Shown here: positions 27,401 to 40,100 of the stretch, one piece after another
Position numbering within the stretch: position 1 is the first letter of the stretch
How the letters are laid out: each line of letters starts with the position of its first letter
Source: Acanthopleura granulata
Lineage: Eukaryota > Mollusca > Polyplacophora > Chitonida > Chitonidae
DNA length: 64,000 bases
Reading direction: 5' to 3'
NCBI GenBank assembly: GCA_016165875.1
Contig: JABBOT010000005.1
Location: 22,528,520-22,592,519 of the forward strand
Position numbers and translations under genes: made by a program
Notes under the pieces: model-generated
What the model saw: only the letters and a program-made list of their open reading frames with translations
Database searches by the model: none
What the model was told of the DNA's origin: nothing

Positions 27401-28120
27401 CAAAAAATGTTTAAATTTCCTGTGAAATAGCCCAGACCAGACAGAAAACTTTAAAATGCAAACTGTGACCGTTTTTCTTCTTTGGTTTTCTTTTGCGCTC
27501 CACATAATGGAAGAGTGTGGTTTGTATATCATCCAGTGTTGTTTTTTTTTTTACCAGACGTGTTTCCTGCTTTAGACTTCAAAGGACTTTTATGCCCTTT
27601 ATCATTGTGTCTATTCAGACCTTATACGACGTAAAATCTTCCAACAAAATGACCAAACAGTGCATCGAAGTTAATGAGACGATCATCATCTTAGCATTAA
27701 ACCGGATTAATGGTATCTTGGATCATTATATCGCTGTACTGCATGTGGACAAGGTGGATGCCAGCTGCTGTGATGTTATCCAAACAACGTTCGAATATCA
27801 TTAACACACTTCAGCCAAATGAAGGCATGCCGTGTTCCAAGGATCCACCAAAACACCCAAAGCAGTCACGCGACCCCGCGTTTTCACCTCCACATGCGCC
27901 ACACACCCCTAACGCAACTGATACTCCGAAGGGAAAGAAGTTACATGGAGTGGCGGCAGAACATGGTAATGTATGTCTTTCTTTCTGTACAATATCTTAA
28001 ATCTTAATACAACTTCAGTCGTTAAAGGGTTAATTAAAACAGAACAAGCACCAATAGAAAATGTTTTGCCTCACATACCCTTTCTGGCTAATGTTTTCAC
28101 CATATACATATATATCGCCA
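24404..28120. other. intergenic, no gene recognised
   Basis: It contains a GC-richer patch (25,135-25,260) and a strongly G-rich plus-strand stretch (26,450-26,577), but no open frame with a recognisable domain and no coherent exon chain. Confidence 0.35.
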
Positions 28121-28132
28121 CCTGAGCGATAC

Positions 28133-28192
<60 letters not shown>

Positions 28193-28284
28193 GTATCGCG
28201 ATATCGCGATATATTAAGTAACACGGCATGCCTGAGCGATACTTAATATATATATATATATATATATATTAAGTATCGCTCAGG
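28121..28284. repeat. TA-rich palindromes with CCTGAGCGATACTTAATA ends
   Basis: 28,231-28,284 is a perfect 54-bp palindrome: CCTGAGCGATACTTAATA, a TA run, then the exact reverse complement. A second, longer TA-centred copy starts at 28,121 with the same 18-bp end. On its right side it breaks into TTAAGTATCGCGATATCGCG instead of completing the mirror end. The two copies are separated by ACACGGCATG. This looks like a small foldback element with an expanded TA core. Confidence 0.75.
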
Positions 28285-28287
28285 TAC

Positions 28288-28497
28288 CTCTCACCAATGG
28301 GTCGCTGTCACTTACAGTCCAGCACATGCTGACTTCCTCTTCGCTGGCGCGTTGGAAGGTCCGCCAGCAACCTGTAGGTTGTGGTGGGTTCCCCGCGGGT
28401 TCTTCTAGGTTTTCTCCCACCACAATCCTGGCTCCCGTCGTATAAGTGAAATACTCCCAAGTGCGGCATAAACCACCAGTGAAATAAATAAATCAAA
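28288..28497 (+). mobile_element. SINE family A, 5'-truncated
   Basis: It retains the box-B side and body (TCCAGCACATGCTGACTTCC, CCGCCAGCAACCTG, GGTTTTCTCCCACCACAATC, CCGTCGTATAAGTGAAATAC) and the AAATAAATAAA tail. The box-A side is missing. It lies directly after the TA palindrome, so the palindrome may mark the truncation point. Confidence 0.75.
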
Positions 28498-28806
28498 TGA
28501 ATTAATCATCGTTTCTGGGACCCCGAGATCATGTTTCTATAAACAGTTAGGCATCTCAGGTAAATTGACGAGAGGCCGGATTTCACCGGTAAAATCTGAC
28601 CATTTGCCACGCTGCTCAGGATTCGTTCTCTATGCTGCAGTTGTTCATATCTATATCATCGTTACACTGTTGTTGAAAACATTGTTCAGTCGTCAGTTAA
28701 ACAGGGTCCACAAAAATATAAGCTCATAGTTCCATCTATGAAAGAGTTTATTTCTTACGGCAATTATCCCTTTTACGGCTCCTAATGTAACGGTGTGTTT
28801 ACAGAT

Positions 28807-29033
28807 ACCGATACAACCGCAGTTATCAGCATCTGCGGTATCTGTCAGCTGCTGCATGGCATACGTCCTCCAGGAAGCATCTCAGCATTGTTTGCCAAAC
28901 AGACACGCTTGTCGTGGTCGGACACTGTTACTCGACCTTACGTCCTCACATATCCTGTGATTAACCATCATTAACAGTAGCCCCGTTAAGAATTTCTCAC
29001 GCATTGCACCGATACAACCGCAGTTATCAGCAT
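28807..29033. repeat. pair of 26-bp exact direct repeats
   Basis: An identical 26-bp sequence starting ACCGATACAACCGCAG lies at 28,807-28,832 and 29,008-29,033, with 175 bp of non-repetitive sequence between. No transposon ends are visible inside. Confidence 0.7.
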
Positions 29034-29308
29034 TTTCAATTAAGCATTCCGTCTTTAGGAATGCGAAAGGCTCCCGAGTGGCCGCAGGCTGTAGATTGCG
29101 TAAGATGCAGTTAGCATGAAGATATGCACGCGATGGCTCCTGCAGATAATTATGGAGAGATTCGTGTGAAATTAAGCCGAACTGGAATGTTCAGAAGAAT
29201 TACTGTGTTCCTAGATGAAATCATGTCGAGATTATGCCTCTTGCATATGTAGCTGTACGAGTGGTAAGAGAAAAACGTAGGCCTACACATATCGGCATAT
29301 GGATATCT

Positions 29309-29434
29309 ATTTATTTATTGGATTGGTGTTTTACGGCGTACTCAAAAATATTTCACTTATACATCGGCGGCCAGCATTATGGTGGGAGGAAACCGGGCAG
29401 AAACCCACGACCACCCGCAGGTTGCTGTCGGACT
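29309..29434 (-). mobile_element. SINE family A, 3' part
   Basis: Reverse-oriented copy carrying TTATTGGATTGGTGTTTTAC, GGCGTACTCAAAAATATTTC, the GGCGGCCAGCATTATGGTGG block and GCAGGTTGCTGTCGGACT. It ends before the tRNA-like head. A truncated insertion. Confidence 0.75.
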
Positions 29435-29611
29435 CACATATATGAATGAAATTATTGTGAATATGTTTATGACATACTAGTGCACGGCTCGCGTCTTGAT
29501 ACCAAACCTTCAAGTTATACCTTACAAGTTTGAAAATAGCCATTACTTGTACATTTCCGGCTTGGCGCTCAATACAAGAGCATATATAGACATATATAGG
29601 CTAAGTAGGCC

Positions 29612-29712
29612 TATTGGTCAGCACTGTGTCAGTATGCTGTGACTGAGTACGGTGTCAACTCCGGTGTCGATTTCGAGCAGGTATCCCACCGAGGCAGCGC
29701 TATATAGACCGG
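29612..29712 (+). mobile_element. SINE family B fragment
   Basis: The stretch GTGTCAGTATGCTGTGACTG, then GTGTCAACTCCGGTGTCGAT, then CCACCGAGGCAGCGCTATAT matches the body of the element at 46,285-46,615 and, inverted, the one at 48,273-48,596. The head and tail are missing. Confidence 0.55.
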
Positions 29713-31614
29713 AATGGCGACCGGTCTACGTCAACGTAACACTGTCCTAGCTACTGTCGGCGAAGTAAGGTGGAATACGATGTTAAATTCTGAACAAACA
29801 GTTAAAAAGGGGCCATTAATACACCTTCACACACCATAACTAAATATCTGTAGACCTGTTGGCCTATCTAATTCTTTAGCGGCATACACTTCACATTCAC
29901 TTTCATTATATAAAAGCTTTTGTAACTCAGCTCGTGGATAAAGGAAGTGTATATAGATATACACACACCAATCTACATATGTAAAACAATGCCAACAACC
30001 GCGGAAGTTCACGTAATCTGCGTGCGTTACCGAGATCAAGGTCACATATACTACAGCATGTTCTTGTGTATGTGTTGAGCATCGCCTAAATTTGGTGATG
30101 CGCCAGGAAGCCAGAGGTGTGTGTTACACGACCCCGGCCCACTGACATTAGCTCTATACGTCTAGGTCTTTGAGTGCGTCAGAAGCGTTCGCCTCTATCA
30201 CGTTACTAAACATACCCGGGCGTCTACATAAGGCAGTCCTGTTTTCACATCAGTAAACGCCCTTGTGTGGAGAAGCTGTAGACATTGTGCTACAGTTTTG
30301 CCTATTTGTGTTATAGCAGCAGGCAGCATGTCTTATCGGTCTGACAAAGTGTCTGGCTGATTTTGTAGGCTGGTTTTTTGCATGGTGTATAGGGCATCAG
30401 TGCTCTTAGCATACGCTATATAGCGCGGTCATCTGATAAGAAATTTGTGTTTACGATTTGTGGATGTCCTTTAGAACATGGCATTTCTGGTCATTATAGG
30501 TATACCTAACTGAAATGTCACTGGTTCGAATCCCGAAAAGGTTTAAGGCAGTTGTCAACACTAGAATCTATGCTTTACACAGAAAACGTAAATTCTAAGT
30601 ATAATGATAACAGTATCAGTTTTGCCCATTAAATGTCAAAGCTGCATGCTTTTTTATATATGGCATAGTGAGTTAAATTTACCTGGCCACGCTGTATAAC
30701 TACGCCAAGCTTTAGAACGCTGCTTAAAAACTTTTTACATGTAAAACTTAGTACTGTTTTGTTTTAATTTTTCTGGTAGAGAATTATATATGCATGCATC
30801 TTAATATTATATATATATATATACAGTATTAGCAGTATATCTGGGCATAGAGTTTACAGGCGGCTTAACGCATATATGCTCAACCTTAGATCCATCCTGA
30901 ATGCGTAACACAACACAATGAGGTGCAAAAAGTAAACCAGTGCGTACAGATAATTCCTTATATCTGACTCCATCACAATTAACACGATATCAATTATGGA
31001 TCGGACCTTGTCATGCAGCCAATATAGATTTCACTCTCTAATAAATTTATGTAATTCCAAAGTCCATTAGACCGAAATCGGCTTACAGGTGGCTGCACGT
31101 CAGCTGAGGTACTGCCAAACTTGCTGATTTTTTATTATTATTTTATAATGAGAACTGCTGGCACCCAGCCAGCTAAAGATGACAGGTCTCATGGCCAACG
31201 TACCAGATGCTTTGATCTCTGCTATATTTATAGACATGTTTACAAATAAGGTTTACATAGTGCCTACGACACGATATGCCTTATTACACCTTGGTGTGTA
31301 AGAATTAATGCAAAAATACACATTCTTTATACTCCAACTCTACAAACAACTGTTTACCACAAGTTCACAAATACTAGAGGTTTACAAGTTGTGTACTTGT
31401 AAAAAACAAAGCAGAAAACAAAATAAAACCTAAATAAAACAACAACCCCAAAACATGTGCATTGGTGGTACACGCCGTCATGTACCTAAAGTACACAAAA
31501 GTGTAGGCGTTCAGTTTTTGGGAGAGTATGGTTCTGTTCATGTAATGATTCCTTTGACCTTCCATGAAGCTTACTATTCTAAAGTAATCCGCATATATTG
31601 AGGGAGTACGAGAT
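29713..31614. other. intergenic, nothing recognised
   Basis: No gene is recognised. A box-B-like GGTTCGAATCCC near 30,521 lacks a matching cloverleaf and is not called as a tRNA. Confidence 0.35.
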
Positions 31615-31862
31615 ATTTATTTATTTTTTACTTGATCGTTATTTAACGCCACACTTTCCCACATATTAAGCATAAAGCGGAAGATCTTTGTATAGCGGTG
31701 TTCAATGAATGTTTGACAACGTAAAACGCAGCAAACAGCTGTGGCCACACGAGTGTCATCAACCGCTTATTGTCACCAAGGCCCAACAACCAGTGGAATC
31801 TACAAATTGAATGCCCAAGGTCGAGTTTGAACCCGCGCATCTCGTGTGTCCTATAGAGCCAT
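31615..31862 (-). mobile_element. tRNA-derived SINE, family C
   Basis: Read on the minus strand, a tRNA-like head (ATGGCTCTATAGGACACACG, then GCGGGTTCAAACTC as box B) is followed by a body unlike families A and B. It ends in a tail related to theirs (GTGGCGTTAAATAACGATCA plus an AAATAAATA run). The 65-codon open frame inside is an artefact. Confidence 0.6.
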
Positions 31863-34800
31863 TGAAATATTGCCCTACTGAAGATCTTTCAAACATCACA
31901 TGTACTTAAATTATGTAAGAGCCATCTGTCATCACAGGACCCTTAATATCTGAATCTAATGGTCAAGTCGATGCTAAATGACGCTTAAAATGGTATACTT
32001 CACACAAGCGCATGCGCCAGCAAACCTGCATGGTATTGTCAATAACAGGATAGCGAATTTAGGGCGGGTATACTGATGTTTACGCTCTGCAGAATGTCTC
32101 AATGAATACATGGTTCATATGCATGCCCATACATGGCCTGGTGCCATCCCTATATGTCGTAAACGTGTGACAAATACGGCATGTGTCAGGCAGGCTTTCC
32201 TGTCTACACCTGTAACATGGCACTCAAGTTGTGATACATTACATACAAATTTTCTACACATGTATATTTACACACGTTTCAATAAAGAATTCATTTCAGC
32301 TACAGATAAAAGTGACTGGCAGAATGTCAAGGCTGCGCTGATACACGTTGTAGGATGGTTAAAGTGACATACACCCCCCCCCCCCCTTCCAAGAGTCAGC
32401 ATGTTTGTCGATTCATACATCAACGTAAAGCCTAATGTGTCAGCTTTGGAACGAACGTCGTTTGGTTGAGGCTTGAATATTTTCCTGTGTTTCATGTCCA
32501 GTTATGTAAGGTTTTATGTAAGCCTATTGGCATACGACCCAGGCATTGAAGTTTCGTACGTTGTTATATTATTATACGTATAAATAACGAGCACACGAAT
32601 CTGTCACCTATGACAGGAACTGTATACACCTTTGTCATTGAACTTTGCATGTAGCCTACTTGGCTACAAATGAAATGCATTTTAAAAAATACACTGCACA
32701 GCTGAACTTGTAATAAAATATACTGCTCAGGTGAACTTGTGAGCAACAATATAAGCGGCCAGTTAAACTTACATAGCCTAAGTAAAGACACACCGCGTAA
32801 TGTAAATTAAATGGTCATGGTTGCTGGTAAGTCCTTGTGATGCGTTGTACACAATAATGCAGGGTATATACCTTTGCGTATGTAAACATCACCTGATTGG
32901 CTCGTACATTAATCTAGCATGACTCCATGTAGATAATATGCTACTCAAGATTCCAAACATACTGATATATATACATGCATGAGTTATTTACCAAAATCCA
33001 TAAACACACATCAAGCATAAACTCACGCCTTGCATATATGCGCTTACAGACATTTTAATTCTGGGGTATCCATTTAGCTCTTCGTCTATATTTATACATA
33101 AATATATTATTATCGTTCGTATTCTGATAAGGCCAACGTAGAAGAATAAATTTTGAATCGCCTTTCTTACAGTTTAATCGAACAAATTACGATTATTTCC
33201 GGTAAAGGCTTAAAATAGTATTCTTTTTAACAAGCAAAAATGTACAGGTCAATAAAACCTCTACAGGATGTGCGCTGCAGTTCGTGGACTGGTACCTGAC
33301 TGGCTTGAAAACGAAACCAAGGAAGAAAAAGCTGAAGGTCAATAAAACTTTCTCCGATAACTTTCACGTCACTCCGTTCTAATAAAGCGGGTTCCTAATT
33401 GGTGTGAAATTGTGCGCAAATCCAGGGAGGCGATATCCCCCTCGGAGTCGGGCAGTATGTAGTAGTGGAATTGTTTCCTCTATCTGCCAGGTGGCCTGCC
33501 AGTGCTGTGTGGTGGCCTGAATTGATCCCAGTAAAGGCGGGTGGTGCAGCTATGTCCTGAACTGGTAAACAATCGGGGTCAGCCTAACCTGCCCACCACA
33601 GCCATCACACCGCACCAATGGGCCGACTCGCCATGGTAATTATACCTAGTGTGCGGCATGTCCAGCTTATCAAATCGTCAGAGTTCATCCCAGGCCGTTT
33701 TGTTTTGGTCACGGTATGTAGTATTAGAGAACTGCATGGGATCTGACCGATCTATTACATGCATGTTATGCACTTTCGGCAAGCCTAATTAAGCATACAT
33801 ATTCCGACCTACAAAATGTGCTATAGGTAAATACATGTGCACAGCTTTATATAGAACTGTCTCCCAATCGAAGACTGTCGCCATGCCTATATCGATCCGA
33901 CGTGCACGCTGCACATATGTACAACACAGCTTATCTTGCACGCCTATACTTACGGATGTAACGCGAAATCGGAAAGTCCTTACGTCCGCGGGTTTTCCGC
34001 CTGTAATACGGGTAACATAGGTATTATACCCGGAAACGCTTCGGATATGTAAGGTCAACTGCTCTAGGCTGCAGTCACTTCCACTGCCGAGGTTAGACTG
34101 TGAAACCACGTGTTCCCCCCCCCCCCCCTTCGAGATGTCGTTTCCCCGGTGGGCAGTCATCAGATACCAAAATTTAGAGGGAAATCCAGGTGTCGGACTG
34201 ATATTGATTTTAGAGGTAAAGCCAAGGGAGAATGTTGTCTGTCTTAACACTGTTAAATTCAAGTGTATCTACTTAACTCTTTGAAACAGATGAAACTGTT
34301 CTACTGAACCACACAGCAAATGCAGCCTGTCTGTCAAACAATCAATCTTTTGTATCATTAAATGTAACACTTCTAATAACGCAATCCTCAAATTTAAGAT
34401 CCCTCCTTAATGCTGGTTGCTGTCATATAAAACCCCTAGTTACATAACACCGTTTCCACATTACATCAAAAACGGTTACAATTCGGTTGTGATTATTACG
34501 AACACCTTATGACAAAAGTAAACAACCCCAAGTTTACCACATACTTTTTTTAATTTTCCAAATATAACTTGAAGCCTTGCAGACTTAAGTAGACGGACTT
34601 TCACCATACGGAGATGAAGATGGAGGGTGTGAGACAGCCTCCAGCGAGACCCGGCCACACCCACAGTCAATGTATATGCGATGGGGAAAGCACTCACAGA
34701 TCGCTAAGGCCAAACAATAAATTAAATTATGACTTCCACTATATACAAATTTCGACAGCTAATGTAGATTTCAATGGTAGCACTTGATGACAGAACAAAA

Positions 34801-36028
34801 CAAAAATATATGTATGTACATATATATATATATATATAGGTTATGTATATATATATATATATATATCTTGTATATGTTACATATCCCGACAGCAAGTGCT
34901 GAAACAAAGGGCAGTTAAAACATTGTCCAGCTCAGGGCTTTGATTTGGTCAGCCTTTGAAGCCAACTGCAACCAGACAAACCGGTATCAATATGTTTTTG
35001 GAACACCAAAACTCTGATTAACCAAAATTCAAAAATGATTCGGAACACCTTAAAGATGTGCTAATCAAATATATGGTACCATTTACATACTGTGCTCTGC
35101 CCCTTTCTCAGAAAGAGGCATGGCAGGATGACAAGAGTGATAGGAGCTTGGGTTAGGTCTACTGAGCTGATAGACAAGAACTCATTTCCTTTGATATGAC
35201 CTCTACTTTCTAAAGTAAAAAGTTAAAGTACATGTAAGTATTTCAACATGCACTTGTTCTGAGAGTGTGGTTAAAAATTGGATAAAAAAAAATTACCACA
35301 ATGAGGAAAGGAAAAATCATTCATAACATAGACTCCATTCAAAAAATTAACAATTGTACTAAACAAACTTAACAGGTTTCTTAGAAAAATGATTTTAACA
35401 TACATATAAAAGAACGCTGTAGAACAGTGCTAAGCTTGCCATTTGACATGACGAAGATACAACACAGCACCCTAATAAACAAGTCAACATGGTACATACA
35501 GGATAGATACTGAATGTAGACATCATTAAACCACTCCAAATGAAAGGTGAAGAACCTGCAAAACCAGGTGTCTACAGGTAAACAACTGGTCAGAACTAGA
35601 CAGGGGGGGTGTGGGGGAGAGGGGGGGCACATATGATCAGAGAGGGACTACATCCAATCTCGTACACATTGCATTGTGGTGTGCATCGTTTCTCTCTATG
35701 TACAAGACTTGACGAACTTAAATATATATATGTGTTTGTGTATGTATATATGCTTAAGCTCAAAATGATATACATTCAATGACCACAGGCCTATGGCTGT
35801 GACGGGACAGTCAGTGAAAACAGTGTGTAGGTCTATGTACACTAGAATAACCATGTGAACATTATATTAACAAACAGGAGTTGAAGCCCAGGCAAGAATA
35901 CCTGGAGATCTTGAAGTCCTCCATAAACTGTTCATTCAACCACCGAGTGCCTAGTCATAAACTGCACAGAAGTATCTATATATAAGTATATATATATATA
36001 TATATACCAGACTGAAGTCACCGAATTT
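31863..36028. other. intergenic, no gene recognised; TA microsatellites
   Basis: Includes TA microsatellites (about 34,815-34,866 and 35,990-36,006), C-runs near 32,376 and 34,117, and a perfect GCGCATGCGC palindrome at 32,008-32,017. The 157-codon minus-strand frame at 33,789-34,262 has no recognisable domain and is rejected. The right end lies downstream of the presumed TFAP4 polyadenylation site. Confidence 0.35.
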
Positions 36029-36034
36029 TTTATT
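36029..36034 (-). terminator. candidate TFAP4 polyadenylation signal
   Basis: AATAAA on the minus strand, about 670 bp past the TFAP4 stop codon. It is a plausible end for the 3'UTR. This rests only on the hexamer and its distance. Confidence 0.3.
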
Positions 36035-36159
36035 ACACAACACAGTAACATCTTCAAAAACCCTGTTCGATAAAATTTATAAGTTAAGTTTTTAAACTTA
36101 ACACAATTTGTAGACAATGTATAGAGGATACTGAACATACTGTAGGCCAGATTGCTTTT

Positions 36160-36535
36160 AAATGGTGTGGCTGTATGCTACAGGCCCAGCAATACCTGAA
36201 ATGGTATGATTGTTTAGACACAGGACTGCTTGAAATGGTACAAATGTATAGACACACCAATGCTTGTGATGGTATAAGTGTATAGACACACCAATGCTTG
36301 TGATGGTATAAGTGTATAGACACAGCAATGCTTGAAATGGTATACCTCTACAGACACAGCAATGCCTGAAATGGTATGACCATATAGACACAGCAACGCC
36401 TGAAATGGTATGACCATATAGACACAGCAATGCCTGAAATGGTATGATCACATGGACACAACAACGCCTGAAATGGTATGGCCGTACAGATATAGCTATG
36501 CTGGAAAAGGCCGTTCAGGCACAGCTATGCAGTGG
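36160..36535. repeat. 34-bp tandem array in the presumed TFAP4 3'UTR
   Basis: About eleven head-to-tail copies of a 34-bp unit, plus-strand core TGAAATGGTATGACC then ATATAGACACAGCAATGCC. The middle copies are nearly identical and the flanking copies are diverged. It starts about 170 bp past the TFAP4 stop, so it would be transcribed if the polyadenylation signal at 36,029 is used. Open frames of 67-97 codons on the minus strand are repeat artefacts. Confidence 0.85.
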
Positions 36536-36701
36536 ACTGAACCACAACAGCTCTTTTATATCTCTGTGCTGCTGGATTTATCATGATGGCAGCACTGACT
36601 GGCGGTGAATTATGTACAGATGATGTGTTTATGCACCACTCAGTGCTTGGTTGATGGGTATGTACAATGTGAGGAGGTGGTAGAGAGCTAACGACTATTC
36701 A

Positions 36702-37199
36702 CTAAGACTTGTGTACTATCACCCCTGGTCGATGATAGAATGGGGGCAGGGGACGGTGCAGTAGATGTACTGCCACAGGGTATTTCTCCACGTAGGTGTG
36801 AGTCTGGGGCAGAGAGGCCTGAAGCTGATGGTGCGGGTGTGGGGCCGGGGGCGACGGGGTGAGGGGACAGGAGGTGGGGATGTGGTGGTAATGGGTCCCC
36901 TGGGGATGGTGGGACGAGGTCTGGGACAAGTTCACAGGTGAGTCCCGACCAGAGCTCTCCGACTTCGTTTCCTCAGGGTCACTCAGACTGCTCGTTTCTC
37001 GCTCACTCTCCTCGCCATGGGCAATGTGTTTCACTTCCAGCTGCTGTTTTTCCTCGAACACAACACGGTCGCCTTCCAAATGACGAATGGCCTCCACAAT
37101 TGTTTCCAAGTTTCGCCGGGACATCGAATGAGAAAATGTTGTTTGTGACATCTGCTTTTCCTGTTCTTCCAGACGGATTTTCTCCTCGATCATAGCACG
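36702..37199 (-). CDS. TFAP4: TFAP4 last coding exon
   Basis: The acceptor TTTTCAG precedes 37,199. The exon starts in phase 0 with RAMIEEKIRLEEQEK, includes the conserved RRNLETIVEAIRHLEG block and an acidic Glu/Ser stretch, then a His/Pro-rich tail ending GVIVHKS and stop at 36,702-36,704. The tail is likely disordered. Confidence 0.92.
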   Translation of the reverse strand, partial: RAMIEEKIRLEEQEKQMSQTTFSHSMSRRNLETIVEAIRHLEGDRVVFEEKQQLEVKHIAHGEESERETSSLSDPEETKSESSGRDSPVNLSQTSSHHPQGTHYHHIPTSCPLTPSPPAPHPHHQLQASLPQTHTYVEKYPVAVHLLHRPLPPFYHRPGVIVHKS

Positions 37200-40100
37200 C
37201 TGAAAACCAAACAAGAAACTAATTAGTTTTTCCAGATTCTAACACTATCAAAATTAACATTTATCTTAAACTACCTGCCATCATCTAATGTATTGACAGT
37301 ATTTTGAAATGTATACACAGAAGGGTTTTCCTATAAAACCATAGCGGTTTTTCTTTCCTCTGAGGCCATCCTTAAACATACCATCTTTTTCAAAAGCCAG
37401 AGTAAAAAAAAAAAACAAAACAGAATTCCCTATGGACCAATCCTCTTTCTTGTAAGTGTTGGGTCATGCCCAACAAACAGTTTTCTCACCATGGCCTGAA
37501 TTAACCAAAAAACACACCTCTTTTTCTTGTTGAAGTTTCATCTGCATCTGCACCTGACTAGCGATCTGCCTTAAGCGATCTGGATACAACTGTGCCTCCA
37601 GAGCGCGATTTTGCTCCTCTAGAATCATCCGCATGCGCCTCTCGTGCTCCAGCTGACTTCGCAGCTCAGTTATCTCCCTTCTCAGCTCATCCACCATGGA
37701 GTCGTCCCCATACTCTGATGTGACACTAAGGCTGATGCCTTCGTCAGATGATTCTAGGAGAAGAAAAATCAAACCATGTATTATGATTCCCAAGCACACA
37801 GAAAATCTGTTTTGTCCTTGGTGTAAACCTGTGCATTAATGCCATATGCCAGTAGAGGTCAATGCCCTTAGATTATCGTCACATCTCCGCTATGCCATAG
37901 CCGGCTGCAATGACTGATTATTAGGTATAACTAGACACGCACACAGCTGTATTGATTTGACATTTACACTAGAAACCTGCCGCTGCTCACCAGTGTCGCG
38001 TTTCTTCCGTTTAGGCGGGGGCGAGTCCTGTACATCACGGTCCTGACTCAAGTCCTCCAACATACATTTAAGTTTGTTGTTCTGGCTCTGCAGCCTCATC
38101 TTTTCCTCTTCCAGGCTGCTGATGTAGTCGGTGGTATGGGACAGAATGGCAGACTGTAAAACACAACACAGACCATGCTTTGTGAATGAATTGTACACGT
38201 GAAACATGTTGAAAATCATAACGACAGATTCACAGAGTAAGCCGTCCATACAATAGTGCCATTATAGCTAATATAAACCCCATCATACAGTACACGATCC
38301 ATCTATGAATTCTGTCACTGCCAGTGCCTGGCCCAATTTGACTTCAATGACAAAGTCAGCATGAGACAAAACGCAAAAGTAATAAACTTGCAGGTGACAA
38401 AGAACATCGTTTGAATGATGGGGAGATTGGGCAACATAGACATGGGAAGATGGAGAATGATTACAGCTAGTTGAAGACATCAACTGAAATTTCATGTCAT
38501 ACTCCAACCGACAGACAAATATTAGCACTGTAACAATGGACCCTCATGAACACTGCTTCACTCATTCAACTTTGCTCCAGTTTTTCGAAAACTATTTTAA
38601 TTCCGCAGATTTAGGATAGATAACAGTAAAAAGTACCCCCCCCCCAAAGCAATGAGTCAGATTAAAGGCTTCTCTGGGCTTAGCCAGCTACAACAATTTG
38701 TGGAGTACCCGGCAACCCAAACAAAACATAAAAATTTATTCATATGCTAACTGTTATAGGAACAGCTCACGGAGCAAAAGAGTAGCATCATTTTCAGCTT
38801 GACACAGTATTATATTTAACAGTGGCAGAACAGGCCCAGCATAGGCTGCATACTGCCAGCTAGCCCCAGGCTTGCAACAACCACCTATGAATGGTCCCTC
38901 ATCGTAGCTATTTTCTATGAATGAATACTGGCAGTGTAGTGGCTGAGTAAGGCAAGTCCCATGGCCTTTTCCCACACAAATTCAGCTGGTGAAGAGAATG
39001 AGCAGGGGGAGAGGCATGTGTGGAATGTTGGCTAGTAGGCCCCCAAACAATGGCTGGCAGTGGCCAAGCCGGTTTGGCCGGCCTTCTCTCAGCTCCATAG
39101 CCTCCCCACTACACAGGTATGGGGACATCCAGCTGACACTCTACCATGCTGATCAAAGCAAGCACCAAGCAAAATGGAAGTACAAAAGAAAAAAAAAAAG
39201 ACGATTCTTGGCTGGACTGACAAGAGGAATAATGATACCCCTACTTAATGAGGAAATAAATGTCTAAAAATGTTGTGAATTGTTCAGCCGTACAGGCCAG
39301 TTTGACACGAATTAAATCCTCCATTCAACTCCACCAGAAGAATGCAGCCTGTTCTTTTTACAAACAAGAGTCAATTTTTTTTTCTATTTCTTTTCATCAT
39401 ACAGTCATAAGCCTGTCTAAAATTTAACACTGACGCATCAACTCCTGTTTTTTTATTTATTATCCAACTACACCCCATCAATGTTAAGACATGGAGAGGA
39501 CATGAATAATGATCTTCAAGCATGAATTGCACACAGTACAACTCTTTCTTCACAGCTATTTAGCACATTCCCTGAAGGGCAAAAGATGGCTTATCAGTGA
39601 ATGCTAAAGCACTATGCTGACCCAATCAAGTGATAGTATAAAACCCACAGACCTCGGTACTTCAACCAGAGTCCATACCTGAGAATGAGGCTAGCATAAT
39701 TCAGCTTGTGTACACAAGTAAGAACAGCTGACCTCACAAGCTTCGGCTTGTGACAAGCCAGCAGAGACAGGTAACCTACCCCCACCCCACCCCCCTCACC
39801 CCGACGCCATGGTGACAGGATGGGCTAGGTAAACAGGTCATTTAGTTCAGCAAACCTGTCCATTCATGCACACCCCTAAAATGTATACCTATGTACTTTT
39901 GTCCGTGAAGGTCTTATCACCAGAATCATGAGTTACTAGCCGCTCAGATTACACTAACCTTCCATAACAACCCTATATAGTTACTGTCTTCCACTAATGC
40001 ATTTCGCCCAAGTGGTGTCGTAACCTACAACTGTAGCACGAAACAGGGACAAAACTGAAGAGTGCACTCTTCAAGATTAAACAGGCCTTAAAGTTAATGT

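Noticed and set aside
30460..30545. Possible tRNA gene with box-B-like GGTTCGAATCCC
   Set aside because: No matching acceptor stem, D-arm or anticodon arm can be paired. Probably a SINE remnant or chance.
33789..34262. 157-codon minus-strand open frame
   Set aside because: No recognisable domain, a run of Gly from a C-homopolymer, and no flanking splice signals or conserved composition. It is within the range of chance frames in a 64-kb window.
36158..36451. 97-codon and overlapping minus-strand frames past TFAP4
   Set aside because: Translation of the 34-bp tandem array only.
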